Source: Candidatus Tisiphia endosymbiont of Nedyus quadrimaculatus (GTDB lineage Bacteria > Pseudomonadota > Alphaproteobacteria > Rickettsiales > Rickettsiaceae). From it: 64,000 nt of DNA. Of the stretch, positions 45,713-54,428 are shown piece after piece. A program made the translations under genes and the position numbers. Below the pieces are notes generated by a model. It saw nothing but the letters and a program-made list of their open reading frames with translations, did not search any database and was not told the origin of the DNA. Every line of letters begins with the position of its first letter. Position 1 is the first letter of the stretch. The stretch is taken from NCBI RefSeq assembly GCF_964059235.1, contig NZ_OZ060452.1:124001-188000 (forward strand), given 5' to 3'.

Positions 45713-46248
45713 CAGCTCTGTGTAGTAACTACAACTGTAGGATTAGGATAAAACCAAATAAAGAGTACGGCAAATAATAAAGATAGGTTTAGTAGTAAAT
45801 TCCATTCTGTCATAGATATACCAAATAATTTAACTGCCGGTTTTGTGCAAGTCGCAATAGGTTGGCTATAAAATATTTCTTTAATATCTTGGATGGATAA
45901 GTGCTTTGGAATATGGATTAAAGTTGAACAAAGACTACTTGGTTCAAATATCCCTCTTTCCACTCCACTATGATAGCCTGCTAATATGCAAGCACCTAAT
46001 AAGTTTAGAACGATAAAAAATAAAGTATATTTGCTTATTTTCTTGATAAGAATCGCTACAACTGAAATCTTGATTATAAATAAATATGGGAATCTTTGAT
46101 AAATACACAAAGGGCAAGGTGAAAAATGTAATATATATTCGACAAAATAAGCCAAAGATAAGGCAAAAATGCACGTACAAACTAGAGTTATATGTAAAAC
46201 TCTAAAACTATCTTTGCGAAAAAAATGTACAATAGAAGAAATTAGCAT
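45700..46248 (-). CDS. dsbB: Disulfide bond formation protein B
   Basis: 182 residues, four membrane helices. The first periplasmic cysteine pair is in HFSPCPLCIYQRFPYL (CPLC with quinone-site Arg nearby); the second pair is in the loop SSLCSTLIHIP and IATCTKPAVK. DsbB reoxidises DsbA using ubiquinone. The last residues TVVVTTQSCHSA are encoded by repeat sequence, so the C-terminal tail is foreign. Confidence 0.9.
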   Translation of the reverse strand: MLISSIVHFFRKDSFRVLHITLVCTCIFALSLAYFVEYILHFSPCPLCIYQRFPYLFIIKISVVAILIKKISKYTLFFIVLNLLGACILAGYHSGVERGIFEPSSLCSTLIHIPKHLSIQDIKEIFYSQPIATCTKPAVKLFGISMTEWNLLLNLSLLFAVLFIWFYPNPTVVVTTQSCHSA

Positions 46249-46383
46249 AAGTAAATATTATTTTTTTAACTCGCTATTGTCTAGGAATATTACCAAAAAC
46301 TCAAGAGATAATTTATAAGTTTACAGAAAACCAAGTATACGTATAATCTCAGTGGGTATAATCAAACTACATGGAATATATAG

Positions 46384-47961
46384 ATGTCAGAATTAGAAAT
46401 TTTAGAAAATGCCGTTAAATCAAACGCTTGGCCTTTTTTAGAAGCAAAAAAAATATTAGATCAACTGGGTAACAAAACTCCAGCTAAAGGTTATGTATTA
46501 TTTGAAACTGGTTATGGACCGTCAGGGATACCACATATAGGTACATTTGCAGAAGTTGCTAGATCTATAATGGTGCAAGAAGCATTTAAACAACTATCCA
46601 ATATCCCAACTAAGATTATCTGTTTTTCTGATGATATGGATGGTTTGCGTAAAGTCCCAAATAATATCCCAAATCCTGATATGGTGGCATCACATATTGG
46701 CAAGCCTTTAACATCTATTCCCGATCCTTTTGGTAAATGTGAAAGTTATGGACATTATATGAATGCTAAGCTTCGCTCATTTTTAGATAGGTTTGGCTTT
46801 AAATATGAATTTTTTAGTAGTACAGAATGTTATAAATCCGGTTTATTTGATCAGATGATGCTTAAAGTCATAGACAAATATGATGAAATAATGGCTCTAA
46901 TGTTACCAAGCTTTAGAGAGGAAAGAAAAGCCACCTACTCACCTTTTATGCCAATTTGTCCAAAAACCGGTATTGTACTACAAGTACCTATTGCAAAGAT
47001 CGATCGCTTAGCCGCTACTATTACCTATAAAGACGATGAAGGGAAATTTGTGGAAGTTCCTGTGACAAAGGGACATTGTAAGCTGCAATGGAAACCTGAT
47101 TTTGGTATGCGCTGGGCCGGCTTGCAAGTTAATTATGAAATGTATGGTAAGGAGCATATGCCTAATGCTGGCTTATATTCTGGGATTTGTCGAATCTTAG
47201 AGGGAATCCCACCAGTTCAATTTTTTTATGAATTATTTCTTAACGAAAGCGGAGAGAAAATCTCTAAATCTACAGGCAATGGCATTACTGTTGATCAATG
47301 GCTGCAATATGCACCAGTGGAAAGTATGTCGTTATTTATGTACCAAAATCCAACAAGAGCCAAACGTTTACATTTTGATGTGATACCTAAAAATGTTGAT
47401 GAATATATTACCTTCAATAAAAAATATCATTTAGAAACAGAGCAAGTAAAGCGTTTTGCTAATCCAGTACATCATATTCATCACGGGAATGTGCCTAATA
47501 TCGAAACTTTTGGCATTAGTTTTAGCTTATTGCTAAACCTCGCATCGGTTTGCAATCCTGAAGATAAATCGGTACTTTGGGGATTTATCAGTAAGTACGC
47601 CCCGAGTGCGACGAAACAAAATGCCCCGTACCTTGATCATTTGACAGATTTTGCCACTCGTTATTATAATGACTTTATTAAAGCTAATAAGTGCTATTTA
47701 GTTCCTAATGATCAGCAGAAAATTATCTTACAAGACATTATCTCTATGTTAGATGTTTTGCCGGAAGATATTACTTCCGAGCAAATCCAAGAAAAAATTT
47801 ATGATATTGGTAATAAGCATGGTTATAATAATTTAAGAGATTATTTTAAAGAATTATATCAAATATTACTTGGACAAAATGAAGGACCAAGGCTTGGGTC
47901 TTTTATTAAACTTTTTGGTATTAAGGACTCTATAAATTTGATTCAACAGAAATTAATTTAG
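46384..47961 (+). CDS. lysK: Lysyl-tRNA synthetase, class I
   Basis: 525 residues. [17 protein letters not shown] holds the HIGH-type motif and [18 protein letters not shown] the KMSKS-type loop. This archaeal-type class I enzyme replaces the usual class II LysS in Rickettsia and some other alphaproteobacteria. Length and blocks ([18 protein letters not shown]) are normal. Confidence 0.96.
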   Translation: MSELEILENAVKSNAWPFLEAKKILDQLGNKTPAKGYVLFETGYGPSGIPHIGTFAEVARSIMVQEAFKQLSNIPTKIICFSDDMDGLRKVPNNIPNPDMVASHIGKPLTSIPDPFGKCESYGHYMNAKLRSFLDRFGFKYEFFSSTECYKSGLFDQMMLKVIDKYDEIMALMLPSFREERKATYSPFMPICPKTGIVLQVPIAKIDRLAATITYKDDEGKFVEVPVTKGHCKLQWKPDFGMRWAGLQVNYEMYGKEHMPNAGLYSGICRILEGIPPVQFFYELFLNESGEKISKSTGNGITVDQWLQYAPVESMSLFMYQNPTRAKRLHFDVIPKNVDEYITFNKKYHLETEQVKRFANPVHHIHHGNVPNIETFGISFSLLLNLASVCNPEDKSVLWGFISKYAPSATKQNAPYLDHLTDFATRYYNDFIKANKCYLVPNDQQKIILQDIISMLDVLPEDITSEQIQEKIYDIGNKHGYNNLRDYFKELYQILLGQNEGPRLGSFIKLFGIKDSINLIQQKLI

Positions 47962-48022
47962 CCCTAGTTGATGACATCAAGCCTGTTACATCGAACTCAG
48001 GTTTAAGTTACTATGAAGATTT

Positions 48023-48772
48023 ATGAAAAAAATAAGACTTGACCAGTATCTAGTAGAATCCAAATTAGTTGATGATATTAACATAGCACGAAGCTTAATA
48101 GTGCAAGGCAAAGTATATATCAACCAGTACCAAAATACCAAACCAGGTACAGGAATATTGCCTGATACTCCTGATATTATTATAAAACACCCAGTACATG
48201 ATTATGTATCACGAGGTGCTTTGAAATTAATTGCTGCTCTAGACTATTTCAATATTGATCCACAAGATTTAGTTTGTCTAGATATAGGCTCTAGCACTGG
48301 TGGTTTTACTGAGGTTTTACTCCGTAGAAATGCCAAAAAGATTTTTGCAGTAGATGTAGGATATGGTGAACTACATTATAAATTGCGTAATAATCCTAAA
48401 ATTTCAGTAATTGAAAGAACTAACGCCCGCTATCTAACAGTTGAGCAAATTAGCTTACCACTAGACCTTATCGTTTGTGATGCCAGCTTCATTAGTCTTA
48501 CCACTATATTACCCACTTCATTTGGTCTAGCAAAAGATAATTGTAGTCTAGTTGCCCTAATTAAACCGCAATTCGAAGTAGCAAGGGATGAAGTCGGGAG
48601 CGGTGGAATTGTCAGAAGCCAATTCTTACACCAAAGAGTATGTGACCATATTCAACAATGGCTAGAATCAAACCATAACTTTAATATATACGGGATAATA
48701 CCCAGCCCTATTTTAGGGGCAAAAGGCAATCAGGAGTTTTTAATTTATGGACAGCGTAACAAAAAACTATAA
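48023..48772 (+). CDS. tlyA: TlyA-family rRNA 2'-O-methyltransferase
   Basis: 249 residues. N-terminal S4 RNA-binding domain (IRLDQYLVESKLVDDINIAR) and a FtsJ-like methyltransferase with CLDIGSSTGGFTEVLLRRNA and CDASFISLTTILP. TlyA methylates ribosomal RNA cytidines; it was once called hemolysin A. GALKLIAALDYF joins the domains. Follows lysK by about 60 bp. Confidence 0.93.
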   Translation: MKKIRLDQYLVESKLVDDINIARSLIVQGKVYINQYQNTKPGTGILPDTPDIIIKHPVHDYVSRGALKLIAALDYFNIDPQDLVCLDIGSSTGGFTEVLLRRNAKKIFAVDVGYGELHYKLRNNPKISVIERTNARYLTVEQISLPLDLIVCDASFISLTTILPTSFGLAKDNCSLVALIKPQFEVARDEVGSGGIVRSQFLHQRVCDHIQQWLESNHNFNIYGIIPSPILGAKGNQEFLIYGQRNKKL

Positions 48773-48789
48773 TTAATTGATTCAAAAAA

Positions 48790-49110
48790 TTAGATCCCTC
48801 CCATATATTTTTCAAACTTATTTTCCTCGTCTTGATATTTATCTGCATCCGGTAGAGCTGGTTTTTTAATAGTAATATTCGACCAAATGCTTGAGAAAAA
48901 TTTAGCTCTCTCTATCCAATCAATCAGCTGTTCTGACTCCGGCTTAATAGCTTTAACCGGACACTCAAGCTCGCATACTCCACAATCAATACATTCATCG
49001 GGATTAATCACCAACATTAACTCCCCTTCATAGAAACAATCGACAGGACACACTTCTACACAATCGGTATATTTACATTTTATGCACTCATCGGTAACAA
49101 CATAAGTCAT
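48790..49110 (-). CDS. fdxA: Seven-iron ferredoxin
   Basis: 106 residues. [20 protein letters not shown] and [10 protein letters not shown] provide the 3Fe-4S and first 4Fe-4S cysteines; [20 protein letters not shown] the second set. The C-terminal extension ([20 protein letters not shown]) is typical of alphaproteobacterial FdxA. The start overlaps the ccmC stop by 4 nt. Confidence 0.95.
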   Translation of the reverse strand: MTYVVTDECIKCKYTDCVEVCPVDCFYEGELMLVINPDECIDCGVCELECPVKAIKPESEQLIDWIERAKFFSSIWSNITIKKPALPDADKYQDEENKFEKYMGGI

Positions 49111-49808
49111 GAATTATCATATTCCTTGAATTTGGCTATTAAAACACAAGATCTCAAACCTAAAACTAATAGAAAATATAGTATACTACTTATAAACATT
49201 AGCACTAAGGGCAATAACATAGAATTATGAATTGTCGGGCTACCTAGCCGTAAAACACTTGCTGGTTGGTGCAAACTATACCAAATATTTACCGAAAATT
49301 TTACTATGGGGATATTGATAAAACCAATCAAGGCAATCACTGAAGCTGGTCTTTCAGCACGCCTTATATTATCACCACTATTAACAACTACTATATAACT
49401 TAAATATAGTAAGAATAATACTAACATTGAGGTAAGTCTAGCATCCCAAACCCACCAAGTCCCCCAAATAGGCTTTCCCCATAACGAACCTGTAACCATA
49501 CTAATCAGGCAAAAAACTGCACCAATAGGGCTACTGGCCACCGCCATTAAGAAAGACATTTTAGTCTTCCACACTAGATTACACAAGCTACAAATAGCCA
49601 TAAATGTATAAATCCCTAGTGCCATCCAAGAAGCTGGCACATGAATATACATAATCCTGACCATCTCACCTTGCTGGTAATCTTGTGGTGAGACTATCAA
49701 AGCTTGGTATAACCCCAGCCCCATTAATATCAACATGGAAACTAGCAATAATGGTATCATGGTTTGTATTAACTTACTAAAAAAATAAGGATTTAGTAAT
49801 TTAAACAT
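49107..49808 (-). CDS. ccmC: Heme exporter / cytochrome c maturation protein CcmC
   Basis: 233 residues, six membrane helices. The tryptophan-rich heme-handling motif [18 protein letters not shown] lies near residue 110-127, flanked by conserved His in [15 protein letters not shown] and [17 protein letters not shown]. It loads heme on CcmE. Consistent with the c-type cytochrome encoded at 62 kb. Overlaps the znuA stop by 16 nt. Confidence 0.95.
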   Translation of the reverse strand: MFKLLNPYFFSKLIQTMIPLLLVSMLILMGLGLYQALIVSPQDYQQGEMVRIMYIHVPASWMALGIYTFMAICSLCNLVWKTKMSFLMAVASSPIGAVFCLISMVTGSLWGKPIWGTWWVWDARLTSMLVLFLLYLSYIVVVNSGDNIRRAERPASVIALIGFINIPIVKFSVNIWYSLHQPASVLRLGSPTIHNSMLLPLVLMFISSILYFLLVLGLRSCVLIAKFKEYDNS

Positions 49809-50638
49809 TTAGCTACTTGGTTAATTATTTTTAAATATTGATTATAGTATAAATCATCGTTAATGTCAGTTATTCTCCAATTCTCGCTTTCAACTTCTAC
49901 TATCTCTGCTTTAAAATTTTTATAAATTCGAACATCTTGCTCGAGACTTAATAATAAACATTTACTATTGGACATAGCTAATAAATGCTCAAGATTACTG
50001 ATATATTTAAGGCTTTTTTGATCAGAATTATATAATTTTGCAACGCTTTTTTGGCTATTATCAAAAAAATATTCTAGACTATCACTAAGTAAAATAACAT
50101 CTGTCAAAGGTCTTAATTTTTCATTTTTGATTTTCGTAAGTCTCTCTATTTGTTTTTTTGCCTTATCAAGATTTTGGTAAATATCTGAACTAATCTCAGG
50201 AAATCGTTCCGCTAATATCTTAGATAATTGTTCTAACGCTACTTTTACATTATCTAAATCAAGCCAAATATGCCAATTACTATATGAGTCATTACTAATA
50301 ATTTTTAGCCCCGTAAAATTACTAATTTTAATAACATTTTTACTATGACCATTCATTAGCTTCCCAGCAAAACCATCAAATTGCTCATCTATATAAAATA
50401 CAATATCTGCATCTTTGACTTTTTTAAGGTCACTAGGTTTTAAATTATAATGGTGCGGACAATCATCATTATTAGCAATAGCTACAATCTCTGCTTGATC
50501 TTTAACTAGCATAGCTATAATAGCTGCTAGCGGAGTTATACTAGTAACAATTTTCACTTTACCACTGGCAAAAGCTGCATAATTAAACAATATCATCATC
50601 ATAGCAATAAAAATGCTAGCACTAATAGTAATTTTCAT
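49793..50638 (-). CDS. znuA: Zinc ABC transporter substrate-binding protein
   Basis: 281 residues from the ATG at 50638; signal peptide MKITISASIFIAMMMILFNY ending AFASG. IVTSITPLAAIIAMLVKDQA starts the cluster 9 fold. Metal ligands: His in DDCPHHYNLKPSDLKK, His in NWHIWLDLDNVKVAL, and Asp late in the chain. The acidic/His loop usual in ZnuA is short. It begins inside the cca 3' end. Matches the znuB-like permease at 36.4 kb. Confidence 0.88.
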   Translation of the reverse strand: MKITISASIFIAMMMILFNYAAFASGKVKIVTSITPLAAIIAMLVKDQAEIVAIANNDDCPHHYNLKPSDLKKVKDADIVFYIDEQFDGFAGKLMNGHSKNVIKISNFTGLKIISNDSYSNWHIWLDLDNVKVALEQLSKILAERFPEISSDIYQNLDKAKKQIERLTKIKNEKLRPLTDVILLSDSLEYFFDNSQKSVAKLYNSDQKSLKYISNLEHLLAMSNSKCLLLSLEQDVRIYKNFKAEIVEVESENWRITDINDDLYYNQYLKIINQVAKCLNY

Positions 50639-52004
50639 TATTTTCCAATAATTTAAGTAATTGATTCTTATTAAGTGTAAAATCACTTTCTATCCAATCT
50701 TTTTTTAATTTGTCCAGCAATATGCCAATAGCTTTACCATGAATATTTAATTTTTGCAAGTCATGACCCTTTATAGGAAATATTGGACGGGCTTTAGAGC
50801 TATATCTATCTAGAAATTTCTTGGCTACCGTTCTATCTACTTTGCCTAATGATACTAGAACACTTATATACTGCAAATAATCATCATTTTTCCACCAAAT
50901 TTCTCTTAATACAAATTCGTTTATTTCTCTATTAATAACTTTAAGTATAGTAGTGATTTTTAGGGCGATTTGCCGGGAAAATTTTAAATTTAGTAAATTA
51001 CTTAGTGATAAGTTCTTTATGTGATAAAATAAAAGTGAATACCTAGTGTAAATTGCAAGAGACAGGGGCATTTGAACTTCTTCGATGTCATCCCTGCTTC
51101 CCTTTCTGTCATCCCTACTCACCATTATGTCATCCGAGCTGCGGCGGAAATCTAGAATATCTAAAGCACCCTTCCTGTCTGTTTCTTTAGATTCCTGCTT
51201 CCGCAGGAATGACATCGTTCCATCGTATATGTCACCCTGTTCAAAAGAACCAAAGCTAATTGCTTCTGACAAATATTTTTTATCAAACTGGCTAACTGGC
51301 AATATTATTTGCAATATACCATTATCAAACATTTGCTGCAAAATATCAGGACTATTATCTGAGATAATCAATTTGTCCATTTCCCATTTTATCCGTTCTT
51401 TTGATAGTAATTTTAAATTTTCTTGCAATTTAATACAAGCATTTAGCCCATCTAGATCCAGCTGTGCGGCATAATAGCAGGAAAAACGAAAAAACCGTAA
51501 AATACGCAAAAAATCTTCTTGGATTCGTTCAAATGCCTGTCCTATAAATATTACTTTCGATTGTCGTAAATCATCTATGCCACCAAAATAATCATAAATT
51601 TTATGTTCAAATGGGCAATAACTGAGGGCATTAATAGTAAAATCTCTTCTAGCAGCATCCTCCATAAAATCATCAGTAAAGATAACTTCTGCACTCCTAC
51701 CATCACATTTTATATCTTTTCTAAGTGTAGTAATCTCAAATTTTTCATTCTTTACTAAAGCCGTAACTGTACCATGTTTTATGCCAGTTGGTATGACCGT
51801 AATGTTGGCTTTTGATAAAATATCTGTTACTTGTTTTGGTAATAAATTTGTTGCTATATCAATGTCGTAGTTGACAACATTAAGAATAGCATCCCGAACA
51901 GCCCCCCCAACAATTCTAGCCACCCCTCCATTTAGTTTCAGTATTGACAAAATTTCTTTGTAATAGCGTGATTGGATAGATAATTCTTTTGTTACAACGT
52001 GCAT
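50622..52004 (-). CDS. cca: CCA-adding tRNA nucleotidyltransferase with a repeat-encoded insertion
   Basis: 460 residues. RIVGGAVRDAILNVVNYDID has the GG and DxD metal motifs; RRDFTINALSY and RIQEDFLRILRFFRF follow. It adds or repairs the 3' CCA of tRNAs. About 52 residues near position 255-308 (FLRKQESKETDRKGALDILD and neighbours) are encoded by palindromic repeat sequence at 51083-51238, in frame; without it the protein has the usual rickettsial length. Genes here encode CCA in all three tRNAs, so repair is the likely role. Confidence 0.92.
   Translation of the reverse strand: MHVVTKELSIQSRYYKEILSILKLNGGVARIVGGAVRDAILNVVNYDIDIATNLLPKQVTDILSKANITVIPTGIKHGTVTALVKNEKFEITTLRKDIKCDGRSAEVIFTDDFMEDAARRDFTINALSYCPFEHKIYDYFGGIDDLRQSKVIFIGQAFERIQEDFLRILRFFRFSCYYAAQLDLDGLNACIKLQENLKLLSKERIKWEMDKLIISDNSPDILQQMFDNGILQIILPVSQFDKKYLSEAISFGSFEQGDIYDGTMSFLRKQESKETDRKGALDILDFRRSSDDIMVSRDDRKGSRDDIEEVQMPLSLAIYTRYSLLFYHIKNLSLSNLLNLKFSRQIALKITTILKVINREINEFVLREIWWKNDDYLQYISVLVSLGKVDRTVAKKFLDRYSSKARPIFPIKGHDLQKLNIHGKAIGILLDKLKKDWIESDFTLNKNQLLKLLENNENYY
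51083..51238. repeat. Palindromic repeats in frame within cca
   Basis: GATGTCATCCCTGCTTCCCT, a second start GTCATCCGAGCTGCGGCGG, a TCTAAAGCACCCTTCCTGTC centre and the right arm GATTCCTGCTTCCGCAGGAA. At least one full GTCATTCC-type copy plus partial copies. The frame stays open through all of it. Confidence 0.85.
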
Positions 52005-52116
52005 TATAGAAACACCTTATTTTTGAGAAACATTATTAGACCTTACACTAGATAATCAAGTTTTTATTGAGTTATATAATTCAGGACAGTTTAAAAGTCA
52101 TGAAAAGAAGCCGAGA

Positions 52117-52206
52117 AGATGTCATTCCCGCGTAAGCGGGAATCCATAATACTTAATAGTCTTTCAGGCTTATTTTTTTAGATTCCCGCCGTTGCTAAGA
52201 ATGACA
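52117..52206. repeat. GTCATTCC-type palindromic repeat between ftsY and cca
   Basis: Arms GTCATTCCCGCGTAAGCGGG and, at the right, GATTCCCGCCGTTGCTAAGA then ATGACATCGG: an intact copy of the IS110 target motif. TTTAAAAGTCATGA / GTGACTTTTAAATTACCCTG flank it as inverted outer ends. No gene in 52005-52280. Confidence 0.82.
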
Positions 52207-52280
52207 TCGGTGGTGGTTAAATTTATATCTATAACAACTATTAATTGTGACTTTTAAATTACCCTGTCTATATTTAATAG

Positions 52281-53192
52281 TTAATTTCCTACTAAACTAC
52301 TGGCAAATAAAACCGGATCAAACGATTTTAAATCATCTATTTTCTCTCCTATCCCTATAAAATATACCGGTAAGGTGAATTGCTGTACAACACCAACTAT
52401 TACGCCAGCTTTTGCTGTACCATCTAATTTAGTAACTATAAGACCTTTTATGTTAGCAATAGCCGAAAATTGTTCGACTTGGTTATATACATTCTGCCCA
52501 GTAGTAGCATCAATTACCAATATACTATGGTGAGGTGCTGTATCATCAATCTTCTTGATAACCCGAACAATTTTTCCAAGCTCTTCCATCAGATTTTTTT
52601 GGTTATGTAACCTGCCAGCTGTATCAATAAATAATATATCCACATCGTTTTTTATTGAGGACTGCATAGAAGTGTAAGCAACACTAGCAGGATCAGCTGA
52701 TTCTTCTCCTGTAATAAACATAGCTCCACTTCTATCAGCCCAACTAGATAATTGGCTAACAGCCGCAGCTCTAAATGTATCACAAGCTGCAATAGCCACT
52801 TTTTTACCTTGCCCACTATAAATGGCGGCAAGCTTTCCTATCGTAGTAGTTTTACCTGAACCATTAACACCACAAACTAGGATTACATTAAGCTTTTTAT
52901 CATACAATTCAAAAGGCTTGCTAGTTTTTATCAATAATTGCCCAATAATATCGGCAAGTTTTTCTTTGATTACCAAGCTACTCACTTCTTTGTCAAATTT
53001 GATAGATCTTAGTTTACTGACAAGTTCTATCGCAACAGATGGAGTTATATCTGAAGATATTAACAACTCTTCTAGCTCATTTAAAGTTTGCTCATCTAGC
53101 TTTTTCTTATAAAATATTTGATCAATGCCCGAAGATATTTTATCCGAACTATTGATTAATGCCTGTTTTAATTTAGTAAATATAGAAGTCAT
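52281..53192 (-). CDS. ftsY: Signal recognition particle receptor FtsY
   Basis: 303 residues from the ATG at 53192; the frame upstream to 53243 is repeat-derived. NG domain: ELEELLISSDITPSVAIELV (N), VCGVNGSGKTTTIGKLA (P-loop), DTFRAAAVSQLSSWA, FIDTAGRLHNQKNLMEEL, and TKLDGTAKAGVIVGV. It lacks the long acidic A domain of E. coli FtsY, as in other Rickettsia. Receives SRP-ribosome complexes at the membrane. Confidence 0.96.
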   Translation of the reverse strand: MTSIFTKLKQALINSSDKISSGIDQIFYKKKLDEQTLNELEELLISSDITPSVAIELVSKLRSIKFDKEVSSLVIKEKLADIIGQLLIKTSKPFELYDKKLNVILVCGVNGSGKTTTIGKLAAIYSGQGKKVAIAACDTFRAAAVSQLSSWADRSGAMFITGEESADPASVAYTSMQSSIKNDVDILFIDTAGRLHNQKNLMEELGKIVRVIKKIDDTAPHHSILVIDATTGQNVYNQVEQFSAIANIKGLIVTKLDGTAKAGVIVGVVQQFTLPVYFIGIGEKIDDLKSFDPVLFASSLVGN

Positions 53193-53196
53193 ATAG

Positions 53197-53349
53197 ATAT
53201 ACTGCTCGTAAATGAAGAGTTGATAGACGAAGATCAAAATCATGAAGTGCTAGGAGTCGAAGGGTCGAGGTGCGGAGCGTACATATAGTACGTGAGCACC
53301 GAAGATCCCTGAAGACGACAACGCAATTCTTGATTTTCATCGAGTATAT
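53197..53349. repeat. 153-bp repeat, copy 2 (between ftsY and tsaC)
   Basis: Same element as 45359-45511 with a few substitutions (CTGCTCG for CTACTCG, AATCATG for AATTATG). It fills the whole space from 5 bp upstream of the ftsY ATG to the tsaC stop codon, whose first base on the forward strand is the last base of the element. Confidence 0.88.
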
Positions 53350-54428
53350 CATTTTATTGCAGCCCTTTTAAGCCTATCATTGATCGCAACTCCGATAGCA
53401 ACTTCCGGAATGGGAGCAACAGCAATTGCTAATCCATTTAATTCCGCATAATTGTCCAATATTCTAAGGTTGGCAAATAGGTTACTAGCTGCTTCAATTA
53501 AATCACCAGTTAAACTTAAGTTAAGCGATAATTTGCCCTCAAGCTTACTATTAGCAAAATTAAGCCCTACCTCATTAGCTTCTAAACTATCTGCATTCAG
53601 CCTTATTCTAGCTTTTGGAGAGTAGTGTTTATTCATCATACCTGGAGCTTTAATTTGCATCAAGCTAGATGTTTTACCTAGTTTCTTACCAAGAACCTTC
53701 TCTAACGCTTCCAGCGTGATAAAACCATCTCGCAAAATAGTTAAGTTATTAGTAGTACTATCCACTATGGTTGATTCTATACCATACTGACAGATATAAT
53801 CGTCATTCGAGCTGCGGCGGGAATCTAGATCCTCGCTTACGCAAGGATGACATCGAAGGCTATTAAGTATCATAGATTCTGCACCAAGCGGGAATGACAT
53901 CTTTTTTGCTATTGAATTGACTATATCTAAGTTCAAATTATCACCTAAAATAAAAACATCTTTCTCATCTAAAAAATGTTCTTTTACATGTTCCAAAGCC
54001 GTGCTACTAATATAACCTGATGGGTTAGCACTAGGTGCTGCTATAGCCGTGCCAGATTTTCTTATTAGCTCTAAAGCAATATTATGTGATGGTATACGGA
54101 GTGCAACCGTTGTCAGTCCCGCTAATACTGACCCCGCTATATTTGCACCGCTTTTTAATGGTACAACAATAGATAAAGGTCCTGGCCAAAAGACATTACT
54201 TAACTTAAGAGCATCTGCATTAAATTCCCCTATAGTTTTAGCTTGCCTCATAGTTGCCACGTGGACAATCAGAGGATTTATACTTGGACGCTTTTTTATT
54301 TTAAAAATCTTTTGACAAGCTTGTTCGTTACTAGCATCTGCACCAAGTCCATATACTGTTTCTGTTGGAAAAGCTACCACATTACCAAGTTTTACGAATT
54401 TGACAGCCTGCTTTAATGTATCAGTCAT
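53349..54428 (-). CDS. tsaC: L-threonylcarbamoyladenylate synthase (Sua5/YwlC type) with a repeat insertion
   Basis: 359 residues. VAFPTETVYGLGADASN and KRPSINPLIVHV are the YrdC-domain motifs; SGTAIAAPSANPSGYISSTA follows. The C-terminal Sua5 domain (about 240-359) has KAPGMMNKHYSPKARIRL. It makes TC-AMP for the t6A37 modification of tRNA. Residues about 175-210 (SLRCHPCVSEDLDSRRSSND) come from a palindromic repeat at 53803-53902, inside the linker region. Overlaps glyS stop by 4 nt. Confidence 0.92.
   Translation of the reverse strand: MTDTLKQAVKFVKLGNVVAFPTETVYGLGADASNEQACQKIFKIKKRPSINPLIVHVATMRQAKTIGEFNADALKLSNVFWPGPLSIVVPLKSGANIAGSVLAGLTTVALRIPSHNIALELIRKSGTAIAAPSANPSGYISSTALEHVKEHFLDEKDVFILGDNLNLDIVNSIAKKMSFPLGAESMILNSLRCHPCVSEDLDSRRSSNDDYICQYGIESTIVDSTTNNLTILRDGFITLEALEKVLGKKLGKTSSLMQIKAPGMMNKHYSPKARIRLNADSLEANEVGLNFANSKLEGKLSLNLSLTGDLIEAASNLFANLRILDNYAELNGLAIAVAPIPEVAIGVAINDRLKRAAIK
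53803..53902. repeat. Palindromic repeat in frame within tsaC
   Basis: CGTCATTCGAGCTGCGGCGG, GATGACATCGAAGGCTATTA and the right arm AAGCGGGAATGACATC. It is a rearranged GTCATTCC-type copy with an extra internal arm. Read in frame, it ends where the native SIAKKMSFPLG-type frame resumes. Confidence 0.8.

Noticed and set aside
46512-46703. Reverse frame inside lysK
   Set aside because: Shadow frame of an intact synthetase gene.
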